A stretch of DNA of 64,000 nt. It comes from Echeneis naucrates (taxonomy: Eukaryota; Chordata; Actinopteri; Carangiformes; Echeneidae). Of this stretch, positions 35,349 through 47,307 are shown one piece after another. The stretch is from positions 17,696,707-17,760,706 of the forward strand of contig NC_042532.1 in the NCBI RefSeq assembly GCF_900963305.1, given 5' to 3'. Position numbers and translations under genes: made by a program. The notes below the pieces were generated by a model, which was not told the DNA's origin, ran no database searches, and worked only from the letters and a program-made list of their open reading frames with translations. Each line of letters opens with the position of its first letter. Position 1 is the first letter of the stretch.

Positions 35349-38161
35349 CTCTCTTTTTTTGTTGATCCCTCCCATCTGTTTTACCACTAATAATATCATT
35401 AGAGGGCCGCTACTCGTCGTTTGCATGTGCGGCATTCAATCACATGCACATTTGTGGCAGATTTGAGCCGGTCAGCAGAGCTGCAGTGTAGCTTTAGATA
35501 GTGGAAATGCCGAGCAGTGTGGAACATCCTGGGGGACAGACCATTATATTTATAGAGACGGGCGACTTGACCTTCACTGCACATTGAGTATCAGCCATTT
35601 TAGCGCTGCTCCTCTAGATACTGAATCCAGCATAATGGATATGAGCTGCAGTGCAGTTAGTTAGCTTCAACTTCATCTTCAGCTTGTTAGAGGCTATATC
35701 TAATAATAGCTCTCTGCAATTCCATACTGTGGAGGAACTCTGTCAATATACAGTCTCAGCATTCACTGCTTCCTTGGCACACAGCAAGTTGCTGCTTTTC
35801 CTGAGGAAATGCACTGTGAAATTACAGTTTTGCTGTGCAGAAAATAAAGACTTGCCATTTAGGTGGGACTCTGAACTCAGACGTGAAGTTCAGCTATAAG
35901 TTGTTACATAAGCCTTTGTTCTGCTGTGTAAGCTTTACGCTCGGAGCAAGACCTCTGTTAAATACGCCTTAACCATCGTAAGCACAGCTGGTACAAACCC
36001 AAAGCCAGGGACTCCTATTCATAGAGGCCCCCAGTTGTTCTCACCAAATGGGACAGAGTGAAACTGAGGAGGATGGTCAAAGCGGGTGAAGTATTTATAG
36101 TTGTGTAAACTATTTTGGGTTCAAAGGCCAAAGATTCACACAAATGACACAATTATTGAAAGGGTGTGTGGCAGCAAATACAAAAACATGATGTTAACAC
36201 TAATGTAGTACAACTTTTTAACCCCATTTTTGCCTTTTACATTATCCTCTATTCATAACTCTTTAAGTAACACTGTTTCTCTGTATAATGAAATAATGTA
36301 GATGATCAAACTGGAGCTTGTTTTAAAAAATTCTTACATCTTACTGTTGGGCAGTAACAGTCTATCAAACAAAAGAAATGAATGAATGAAACACTTGCAT
36401 AATATTTCCGTCTGAAACACAAAGCAGTACAGAATAGGAAGAGTATAGTTAAGTGAATCTAACTCAAAATACTGCAAAAAAATTGGAGTAACTGAATTTA
36501 GTTATTTGTTAGTTGCCTGCTGAGGTTCTTTGGACTGTTTTCCACATAACACAACGGGAAAAAAAGCATCACAGACTTTCCAAGTGTGGTTAATTTAGCT
36601 TAAGGTTCGTTTGTATCCTGGTATATGCAGCACAGAATAGAATAAAGCAGAGGTAAACAGTAAATGAGCTGTAAACTGGAGTAAATCTGTTGTTGTCACA
36701 TTGAAGGAAATAAAAAATCTTAACGTAATACAACTTTGACTTATTTATCAAAGTCGAGTTTCCAATTTGAAATATGGAACGGCAGTTGTTAAAGCAGTGT
36801 CAGACTATATGTTTGGAACTCTTGCTTGGAAGAAGTATTAAGATTTTCCAAAGTTGTTGCCTTAATGTAGAAGCTGTAATGACACCACTGAACTCAGACA
36901 TCTGATTCACAGGATGAGGTTTGCAGCTGCACATAATCTGCTGTATTGTCCCAGTTTTTTTTTTCCCTCTGTTAATGACACCCTCATCACGACTCTCTCC
37001 ATTCACAAAGCAAATCCTGTCGTGACGGGAAGAACTGGCTCTGAACAGGCTGTGGGTGTCTCAGAATTCAGAGAACATGTCTAATTTCTGCAGCGCCCTC
37101 ACAGCCAGCCACACGCCGTCTTTTCATTGAGTTCCTCTCAGTATACGCACTGAATAGGATCACGCTGTAGGAAATGTACATTCAGAGCTGCTGCACCATG
37201 TGATTAGTCTTTCAATGCGCTTGACACTTTTGCATGTCTCCTGTCTTCTGTATATATTTATACATATATATTCACACTCTGTCCAACAGATTTATGATGG
37301 ACGGCCAGTAATAGTTACCATTTTACCTGAATGAATTTGTCTTTATCCAGATCACACAATCCAAGGCTAACATACAAGACTGAATCTGGGGATGAATGGG
37401 CTGCAGCCATCTAGAAAGGTGATGTTTAGCTCTCTGCATCATGATATCCGACTCCCCACTTTGTGTGTAGTGTGAGGCAGCTGCTGCTGTGCTTTGAAAC
37501 AGTGAGAGAGAGGAAAAGCGTCCTTAAACGTGGGCTGTTGTGTAATCCCTCCCAGGGCCCCTTTGCTATTTTTGTGCCTGGGTCCGCACGTCATGGTTGG
37601 GTATTTTCTCTGGTGACTAGCTCGCATCAATAGATCTTCTAATGTACACCCAGTCAGCCAGCAGCTTCATGACTGATGGGACTTTACCTTGCTAATTTAT
37701 TTCATTATTGTTACCCGGACATGAGGAGAATGGAGAAACGGAGCACACAGCATGAGGAATGTCACATGTGACTGTCGATATGGGACAGGGGACTATTCAA
37801 ATGTCAGGTTTGTATGAGGATTATATTTGATATTTGAATGTCAGCAGCTGTATGAGCTGAGGCTTTTCTCTCCCTATCGGACCGTGTGCTTTATGTCAGT
37901 CTGACCACAGTCAGGGCTGCTGACTGCTTCTGCATGCTATGTGCTGTGTTACTGTTAGTGTACCACAGAGGGTTTTACTATTCCGCCTCTATGCAGCCGG
38001 TCATCTCTTCATGATATTTATGGATTTGTTGTCAGAGTGAGACTTCATGCCTGTTCCCTTTAATGGCCAACTTAGCCCCTAATGATGTAATGCAGCAGCG
38101 TAGTGATGCTCTCTATAGCCAGCATTTGTTTGCTCATTGTCCTTTCTCGTGTGTAAATCAG

Positions 38162-38192
38162 TGGGGGGTGGGGGTGGGGGGTGGAGGGGGGA
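38162..38192. repeat. G-rich tract, canonical G-quadruplex motif
   Basis: Successive runs of 6, 5, 6 and 6 G are separated by one T or by TGGA. This satisfies the usual four-run G-quadruplex pattern with very short loops on the plus strand. Confidence 0.8.
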
Positions 38193-38445
38193 TGTGCCCC
38201 ATGAATGTTGGCTGTCCAAATAAATGTCTCCATACAGTCATTTCTTCATCCACGCGGACATACTGTACCACAGTCAGCCCACAGTCGTCCCGAAACACAC
38301 CTACTGCCACCCACCTGCCTCCTGTTGTTGCACGTCATTGCTGCCGTGTCATATATTTTCGTATAGGTTAGTGCTTGTTGCCAGGAGCGAGAGAAATTTG
38401 CAGCGAAAGATTTTTCTTTTTGTTTTTTTGTTTTTTCTGGTGCAG

Positions 38446-38545
38446 TCTTTGTACTGTACCAGAAAGTCTGAACCTGCTGAGAGACTTGTCAATGAGGCTC
38501 TGAATGTGTCGGCTCTGTTCCCCGTCTATCGCGCTCAGTTCAAAG
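38446..38545 (+). other. Candidate non-coding exon of hivep2
   Basis: A long T-rich tract ending in CAG precedes 38446, and the donor AAAG then GTATGT follows 38545. The 100-base segment between could therefore be spliced. It would lie upstream of the coding exon acceptor at 40266-40267. It has no close start codon linked in frame to the hivep2 protein, so it would be 5' UTR. Confidence 0.35.
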
Positions 38546-38818
38546 GTATGTATTGTTTCTGAGGGTCTTATCTATCTGTCACTCTGCACCCATATTCCCC
38601 TTCTCTCCTCTCGTGGCTCACAGAGGATGGAAACTAAGCAATGAGGTCAGGCCGACCTTGAAAGGGAGCTCCCTATCAGGCCTCTGAATGTTTTTACCCC
38701 CGGGCACCCCACTTAGTTTACCTCTGTAAACCTCCCCGTAGAAACATGGATCATTCCAATCTGAGGCAGCCCCCTCGCCATCATTCATACAGTATGCCTA
38801 CGTTATTTTTTTTTTTTT

Positions 38819-38858
38819 TCTCCTCTCTCTCTCTCTCTGCTGGGCTCTCTCTCTCTGC
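38819..38858. repeat. (CT)n microsatellite
   Basis: Two CT/TC runs separated by GCTGGG, following a T run. Confidence 0.8.
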
Positions 38859-40370
38859 CTGAATGCAGAGCTGCTGAACCATAAAAAGCCAAAAGAGGGA
38901 ATGGACATTCATATAAAAAAAAAAAAAATCAAAGGGTATTATACTCATTATCATCCTTACAGCTGCTTTTAAGCATCTCTCGGCATCTTGAGTCACCTTG
39001 GATTCATATCCTCTGGTTTATGCCAGAGGAGTGTGTGGCATGCTAACAAAGAAAGAGAGGGAGTGAGAGAAAGAGAGTGACAGTCAGAGGATGTCCTAAT
39101 TAAGGGGAACTCAGAGGGTTTGAACCAGATAATCTTACATAACCTCGTTAGGGAGGACACAGCATTTGATACTGAGAAGATGGAAACGACGTGCCCTCAG
39201 AGACCCATCCCGCTGGTACGAAACAAAAGTGTAGTGGCGAAAACCTATTCACTTTAACCGCCGGATGATGGTAATCTCTCTTGTAGGAGTCTGGTGTTTC
39301 ATGTACAGTATGTGGACCTGCTGCTCAGCGCAGATTCAACGCCGCTACCTCAGACAGGTTAAAGGGTTTGAATCCCACAGCAGACAAAGAATCTGAACTT
39401 ATGATGCCGATAAACTGGATGAATACTTTGATATTTTAAACAGATATCACAGCAGAATGAAAGGCACACACACACGTTACACCTCACTGCCCAACTACGT
39501 GTGCTGGCATGCATTGACACACATACCATACTTCCAAACAACAGCCTTTCTTTTTCCTACGTTATGTCTCCTATCCTGTCTTGTTTCAAATATTTCATGT
39601 GGGCAGTTCGTTTTCATTTTTTTGGCATGATTTCAACTTCTGACACTGAATGAATTGACAGGTATTAGGAGTCGCAGAGTTTTTAGTATAGATATCAGCA
39701 CGTCATGGTCCTTACAGTTAAACTCACAAGACGCTTTCATTTTGATCAACTCATCTATACATACAAAACTAACAGTCCATTAAATGTGACATTTCTCATC
39801 AAATAACAAAATGGTCGATCGATTTCGAGCAGATAGGGAAGATTTTCATCACGCTCAAAATAAACACACACACCACAGTATCGTCATCTACCTTAAATAC
39901 CTACACATCGGCACATGGAGGCACGTCCACAGTATAATTAGGGGGTGTCCGTCTGGGTTGACTTGAGGTAGCTTTGGAGTTTTAGAGGCTGGTAAAGAAA
40001 CATTTTCTTTTTCCATTCGTGCTGTGGCAGAGCTCATCATGATTTTTATACTCACTTTTATTGGGAGGTCATTTGGGAAACAGCCTTGGATGATGTGGAT
40101 TTGAAAGAGTGGATTTCTTTTGTGTTCAATAACCAATTGTTTGGATCTTAAAATTTCTTCTACTTTTTCATCTTATGCATCTTTATCTGCTTCCACTGTA
40201 GTTTTGTAGATGTTCATCCAGCCACATTTGCATTGTCTAATTCTCAATTGTGTCTTATTTCTTTCAGATGACCCTTCCCTGCAATCAATTCACATGTATG
40301 TTAATATCACTACAGTTACACAACAGATTTGTCCTTGAAAATCGATCCCAAAGATAGTGACGTTGGATTC

Positions 40371-43300
40371 ATGGAGTCACTTGAAACTACTGCAGGGGTG
40401 AAAAGCTCCACAGCGGGTCAGGACAGAAATGTTGCACAGAAAAAATGCACATCAGAAGCTACACAGATTAGGAGGAGTCCATCAGTCGAACTGGAAAGCA
40501 AGGGGTGGCAACAACAACTGCAAGAAGGTCAGAGCAGAGACACATGTGGTTTCAAGGAAATGTCTGACTCAGGGAAATCACTGCAGTTAGAAGATCAACA
40601 CTCCCAAACGCAGTCCACAAGCCATCCAGAATATGAGGTGTCTTCATATTCACTGCAGTCAACAAAACCTTTTCCCGTCGGCAGACAGAAAGCTGTAGGT
40701 CACTTAGTTTCTGCCCAGTCCTCAGGACCCGCATCTCACAGGAAGTCCCCCAGTTTACCTGAAGTCCAACAACAGTGTTCCCATTCAGGGATGGATCAGC
40801 TGTCAGAGAGTAAGGTGGAACAGAAACCGCAGAAGCCTGGGAAGTATGTTTGTGATTACTGTGGAAGGGCATGTGCCAAACCCAGCGTGCTTAAGAAACA
40901 TATTCGCTCACATACCGGGGAACGGCCCTATCCGTGCGTCCCCTGCGGATTTTCCTTTAAAACCAAAAGTAATTTATACAAACATAGAAAATCTCATGCT
41001 CACTCAGTCAAAGCTGGAACAGTGCCATTTTCAGAACTTGGTTCTTACAATGCCAATACAGACCAGGGGTCTTTTGAAGGGGAAGGAGAGTTATTCTCTG
41101 ATGCTGAGCAAAGCACGGACACAGACGAGGACACTCTTAACGACCCGCTGCTGCTGCTGGACTCTCCAGTGGAGGGATCAGATAACACTGCTGTAAAAGT
41201 ACTAAATCTCATTGCTCAGAAAAAGGGAGCCACGTCGATGTCAGCTCAGGATGGTTCATCCCCACACCAAGAAATCAATGCACCTCCTGTCACTGCTGAG
41301 GCTAGCCGTGCAATTCAATCTTGCACGATCAAACAGAGGCTTGCACTTCGTTTATCTGAAAAAAGAAGCAGCGACTCTGACCACAATCTGTCCCTTCCAA
41401 GTCAGTCTAGCAAGGGCAGCACAGACTCTGGATACTTTTCGCGCTCTGAGAGTGCCGAGCACCAGACTGGTCCACCAAACACCAACGCAAAGTCCTACCA
41501 AGAAATTATGTTTGGGAAGTGTTATAGGCCAAGCCCGAAACAGACTACAGCTTTCATGGCCTGCAGCACCGACTCAGGCGGACCCACGGGGAAACGCTCA
41601 GAAAAGGGTGTTTCCCGTGTGTTCACCCAGGAGAAAGACACCGTTGAGTCCATCAAAATAAACACAAAAACATTCACGAGGGAGGAAGCAAAAGAGCCAC
41701 AGTTGGACGCTGGCTCTGATGTCGGCCCTCTGATCAGAAGCAATTCCATGCCAACGTCCTCGGCAGTGTGTCTGACTATGCCTCAAGCCCTCAGGGGCAG
41801 CCACTCGTTTGATGAGAGAGCAAGTACGGGGGGCATGAGGAGACTTAGGCGGCAAGCTGCTTTCGAACTCTCCGCACACGACGGGCACGGCGACACTGAC
41901 GGCCACGGGAGGGTGAACGAGTGTGGCATCTCACCTTCAGGACTGGAAATGGAAAATTACCCCTCGATGCCGTCTAATATCAGCCATCAGAGAAATGCTA
42001 TAGAATTGGCAACACGGAAACGTCGGAAAGAGAAGAGGGAGGAGGAGGATCTGCCCAGCCAATACGACAGCCATGCTGAACAGTGTGAAGAAATGTTTGA
42101 GTTGAGCAAAGACTACGATTCAAAACAAGCTGCGTTGGGCATTATGGCTTTAGGGAAAGGTTACTCTTCAAGTAGGCTCGCACAGATGGACAGGTGTGAC
42201 ATGGACATATCAGTGAGCCCTGAACTTTCTGCTCGAAAAACCTTAGGGAATGTAATTTCAGTTATTCAGCATACAAACTCTCTACATAGGCCTCTCTCTG
42301 AACAGTTAGAGTCCTATAAGTATCATGGGCAGAGACAGGAGGGCGTTTCTTCATATCAAGCTATGGAGGCAAGTGAGTCCTATGAGATGGAAAGGAGTGA
42401 TAGTAAACTACAGCAATCATTTCAAATGGGGCCGAAACTTGTGCGGCAGCCGAACATACTGGTCCCAGAGATACGGGTTACAGTAGAGCCTGACAGTCCA
42501 GAAAAAGCTCCAGAGGCTCAGGTGAAGGAGCCCGAGAAGCATGTGGAGGAGTTCCAGTGGCCTCAAAGGAGTGAAACTTTAGCACAATTCCCTCCAGAAA
42601 AACTCCCTCCAAAGAAGAAAAGGCTACGTTTAGCCGAAATTGAGCATTCATCTGGTGAATCTAGTTTTGAGTCTGCTTGCACTAGCCTCTCCCGCAGCCC
42701 GAGCCAAGACAGCAACTTGTCTTACAGCTCCACCTTTTCTTTTGACAGGGAGGAGAGCTTGAAGTCGATCTCTCCAGCCAGGCAGGATGAACTGGGCAAA
42801 CCACTAGAGCTCTTAGCTGTGCCAGGGAGTGGGCACTCCCTCTCTTTGCTCAACCAACGTCAACAACATGAAATGAGACGCTCCTCCTCAGAACAGGCGC
42901 CATGTAACTTGCGCAAGGAGTTCCCAGAGGTACGCAGCATATCATTTGACTATGGTAGTCTTTCTCCAACGTCCAAAGTTAGACACGTGGACGCTGGGAA
43001 GGAGAGAAGGAGGGGAAACTTGGTGCGGCAGGAGTCCCTGAATATGGACACCGAAGGAACACAAGTCCCATCACATGTGTTTCCACAGTACCTCAGCAGC
43101 ACTTCCCCTCCATTCACAGCACTTGCTGTTCTGCCGCAGACTTTGCCAATATTTTCCACCGGGAATACATTTCCTCAGCCGTCACATCCAAGCCTGTTAG
43201 TTCCTGTAAGAATACAGACTCATGTGCCATCCTACGGCAGTATCACATACACCTCAGTATCACAGATTTTTGACAATCAGTATGACAGTGTTAGCTCCAC

Positions 43301-46300
43301 GACGCCCACCTCCCAGCATCAAACACGTTTGTCTGGAAATACCGATTCCCATCATGTGTTACCTTATGCCAGACCACCTTCAACACAAACCCTTAATGTC
43401 GAAGCGCTAGACCTGTCATCCGCTAAGCTCAAGACAGGCATCCCTCTTTCTCTGACTTCAAGAACTATCTCAACCACTAACGCCTCCAGTGGTGGCGCAA
43501 ACAAACGGATGCTATCCCCAGCCAGTAGCCTCGACCTTTTCATCGAGGTCAAGCAGCAAAAACGTGTGAAAGAGGAAAGAATGTTTGGACAAATCGTAGA
43601 GGAGCTGAGCGCTGTGGAGTTGGGAAAATGTAATCTGAGTGAAGAGAAAGGGCAAAGGCCGGAGATGCAGGGTGTATCCACGCCTGACTCACTTAGTAAA
43701 TTTATCACACTACATCAAAAAGCGATGGAGGCCACGGAGCACGACATTGAGTCAGCTATGGAAAGCAGCTCCCTTGAAACCAGCTCACCTCCCTATTCTA
43801 TGATTTCAGTCAGAGAAATGAAAGAAGTTGCCATGGATAAACGAGTGCAGATGGACATGGTGGCACAGCTGGTTACCAATCAAGACATCCTGATCTCAGA
43901 CACAGAGAATTCAAAACTGTTATCTCAGTTTCCAAGTCTGCGTACGACGACAGGTGTGAGCTGGTGTTACCTCAACTACACTAAACCAAGCTGCTCTCAC
44001 AGCACCTCCCCCTTATCCTCCGTCTACACCACCTGGTGCGTGAGTTCCCACAACCCGAACCCTCTTGAGCTAAGCACGAGTGCTGCCTTGGCTCTGCTGC
44101 GGTCCAAACATAGGGGAGACAAGGTTATATACACTGTGGCAGCCATGTGTCAGCCTGGCACGGGGAAACTGGTTTCATCCCTGATCCTGTGGAGGCAGAC
44201 CACGGAACAGGTGAGAAAGTCATCCCATAAACCCAAATCAAGCTGCACCTCACATCGTTCCATTTTAGTGGCCCTACATGTTAATCTCGTTGGAAACTGA
44301 CAGACCTTATTACATGGAGGTTGTATAAAAAGGAGAAGTAATCCACAGCTCATTGTAACGTTACGGTTTCCATCATGCACAAGTCTCAGTCTTGGCAATG
44401 GATGCTGGTGTCCATTGGACTGGATTAGACCGATGAAATAGATAAACTCGGGCGTAAAAATCACACCTAGAGGAGCTTTCAGAAATAAACATGTTGAAAA
44501 TCCACAAATCTGTGAATTAGTTCTACAGTTTTGTTCCCCTGGAGCAGCAAAATACATGTTTGCAAAACATGCTGTGTAACAGCATGTGTGTCATGCAATA
44601 CTGAAAGCATCATGTTACACTGTCAATACTCTGCCCACCTCAAATTGATGTTAACAAAATGTTTGTTCATCCGATTCAGCTGCAGAGGAAACCCGAGCCC
44701 AAAGAGGCGGACATCAGCTACGGGAAGAAGGTGAAAGATATTAGCTGCAGAGTGAAAACTGCCAAGGAGGAGTGGAAAGAGAGGGAGGCTTCCACAGCAC
44801 AAACAGCGCCAACACGTATTAAAATCTTCGAGGGAGGGTCAGTCAAGATATTAGTTATCATAACACTTGTCATTTCTGCTGACAGTAAATACAGGAGCTG
44901 TATCAGGGTTTTCTAAAAGGGGTTTGCTATTTTTGCCTTTTCAAACTGGTTTCATTCTGTATTCCTTTATTAAAATCTGGATTGTGCCCACGTCTCAGGT
45001 ACAAGTCCAATGAAGACTATGTGTACGTTAGAGGCCGAGGCCGGGGAAAATACATTTGTGAGGAGTGTGGTATTCGCTGTAAGAAGCCGAGCATGCTGAA
45101 AAAACACATCCGGACCCATACAGATGTCCGACCATACATCTGCAGGGTCTGCAACTTTGCTTTTAAAACAAAAGGTTGGTTTCTCTACAGGCTTAAAGAC
45201 AAATGACTGTAGAGATTATCAAAAAAAAAAAGACAATTCATTTCTTCTATTTTTTTTTATTAACAGAAATGGAAAGTCTTTCTTTATTTTGATATGAACG
45301 AGGAAATATCTGCTAAAGCTAATTAATGTTAGAAAACAAGCATAAGGACAGAATAAAAAAAATTCAGCTTGCAGAAGCAGCAAAAACCAAGAAGTCTGCG
45401 CTGTTCTTTTGAAATACTACAATATAATGCAAAGTCAGCAGCTCACTTGCACTGTCTGCTCATTTGTCTTTTCACTTTATACTGCTGCGGGAAGTTGGAC
45501 CTGGTTTTCACAAAACTAATTAGTGACTTCTTGTGGTTTATTTATTCAGGAAATCTAACAAAACATATGAAGTCGAAGGCACACATGAAGAAATGTCTTG
45601 AACTGGGAGTGTCAGTGACGATGGATGAGACGGAGATTCAGGAACATAGTGAGTTGTTGACGTTTGTAATATTCCTACTTATGAGCGCATGTCACAAAAA
45701 TAAATTCAACTAAATTGATGCCTTTGTCTTTCAAAGTTGACGACATCCAGCAAGAGTCGAAGACTGAGGTGGCGGTCAGAACCAAGCATCAGTTCTCTGA
45801 CGCAGAGGAGTCTGACGGCATGGATGAAGAAGCTGATGAGATTGACGAAGACGACGATGAGGATGATGAATATGAAGGCGACTCCACTCCAAAGTTGCGC
45901 TCACGAAGCACAAGTCCTCAGCCGTGTGGAGTTACATCTCTGTCAGTTACGGCCACGGCCGCCATCCATGGCTGCTCCCTCACCTCTCTGCCTGGCACTG
46001 ACGTCCGCCAACAGCCCTCCGCCAGGCGGACGGTCTCGGACCATCGACCAGGGCTCGCCAACGAGGAGAGAGAGAAGTCTGTGGATGAGGACTCTTTGAC
46101 CATGCTGTCCCCAGAACAGGCCAGCTTCCTGTTTGACCCTTACTCCTCTTGTCTGCTCTCACCTGGCTGGGAGTCTCCCATCAGGGAGCCCTCCCCTTCA
46201 CGTCTGCGTTATCCATCCCCAAGGCGAGAGCTCTCTCCCCGAGGCCGCTCATCGCCCAGATGGGATGCCTCGCCTCTTAGGCCCGGCTCACCCAGCTTCA

Positions 46301-47307
46301 GCCCCATCCAGCACCTCTCCCCAGTCTCCATTGAGCGACCTCTGTCCCCTGGATTGGAGCTGGCCGGAAAGCGAGAATCGTCCATCAGGGGCCGGCAGAG
46401 GGTCGTGCTGAGAGCTGTGTCGCCTCGTAGAGGCTCGCACCAACACAAAGGCGGCGGGGACAAAACCAGACACCAAGCAAAGATGGAAATGGCTCACCAA
46501 CAAGGAGCTTTTGAAATGGAAACGGTATGTTGTTAGAGTGAAACTGTACCTCTGCTGAGATAGTTTTTCTCTGATTTATTTGGCTGATTTTGGGCTAGTC
46601 AGCAAGATCTAAAAAAAACAAAAAAAACAACAACTTTTGATTCAGTGGATATTTGTGGACACACATTACAATCCCAACAGCCTCAGTGCTAATCCGACAA
46701 AAAACTGGACATTTATATCTCACCATTTTATTTCCTTTACTTGAAACATGCTGCTTTTATTTTTTTAAGTTAATAATGCTGTATTTCTCACATATCTGCA
46801 TCTGTTCCAACTGTAATATATTTTCACATGAGAAATAATCTTGGCGTAGCTGAAACTGCTGGTAATGCTGCCAATATGTCATTTCAGGATCAAAGGAGCA
46901 GCTTGGCTTCCACTCTGCCTGGCGCTGCCAGTTCTCATCACCAGAACATCCTCAGCCACCTCCCTCTGCACTCCCAGCAGCAGGCGCACAGTTTGCTCCC
47001 CGTTGTTCCTGTCGGAGGGCTCCAGATGTTACACTCCCCGCCTTCCCCCAGCACTGATGTCACCCCCTCCTCGGTGCCAAGCCCCCAGAGCAGCGAGGGC
47101 CAGCATTGTAGCAGCAGTGAGGGATCTGTCCACGGGCTCGAGACGGGAGGAGAGGACGTCCAAGGCCAGAGCCAGCTGTCCTCCCACCAGGCCGCTCAGG
47201 AGAAAAGCCTTGTTCCCGGCGTCGGGGACAGTGGACAGGAGGAGAACGTGCAAACCTGCTTGAAAGCCATCGCCTCGCTGAAGATTACCACAGAAGACCC
47301 TCATTAA
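40371..47307 (+). CDS. hivep2: HIVEP2 (Schnurri-2) ZAS zinc-finger factor
   Basis: HIVEP2 is a large nuclear factor that binds kappaB-like enhancers and acts in BMP/Smad signalling and neural development. Six coding exons join in frame: 40371-44210, 44680-44837, 44999-45174, 45550-45648, 45737-46524 and 46888-47307, giving 1826 residues. The N-terminal ZAS pair of C2H2 fingers starts at C161 ([19 protein letters not shown] and [17 protein letters not shown]). The HIVEP-type CCHC region lies near 1198 ([11 protein letters not shown]). The C-terminal pair starts near C1353 ([17 protein letters not shown]), its second finger split by an intron. An acidic run and SPRR-type repeats follow. HIVEP2-specific blocks include [20 protein letters not shown]-like text, [16 protein letters not shown] and [10 protein letters not shown]. 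The start at 40371 is set by an in-frame TAA at 40302 and by similarity to the human N-terminus. It is shorter than human HIVEP2 (about 2446 residues). Confidence 0.92.

Larger units (their letters stand above)
33602..40267. other. Gene-poor stretch, probable hivep2 upstream region
   Basis: No coding gene is supported across 6.7 kb. A GC-richer piece at about 33930-34190 ends with a donor-like ATG then GTGAGT (34189) and could be a first exon. A well-formed candidate non-coding exon lies at 38446-38545. Simple repeats (poly-C, GT, CT, G-rich) are listed separately. Because human HIVEP2 has several untranslated first exons spread over a long distance, this stretch most likely belongs to its 5' region. 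That is inference. Confidence 0.45.
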
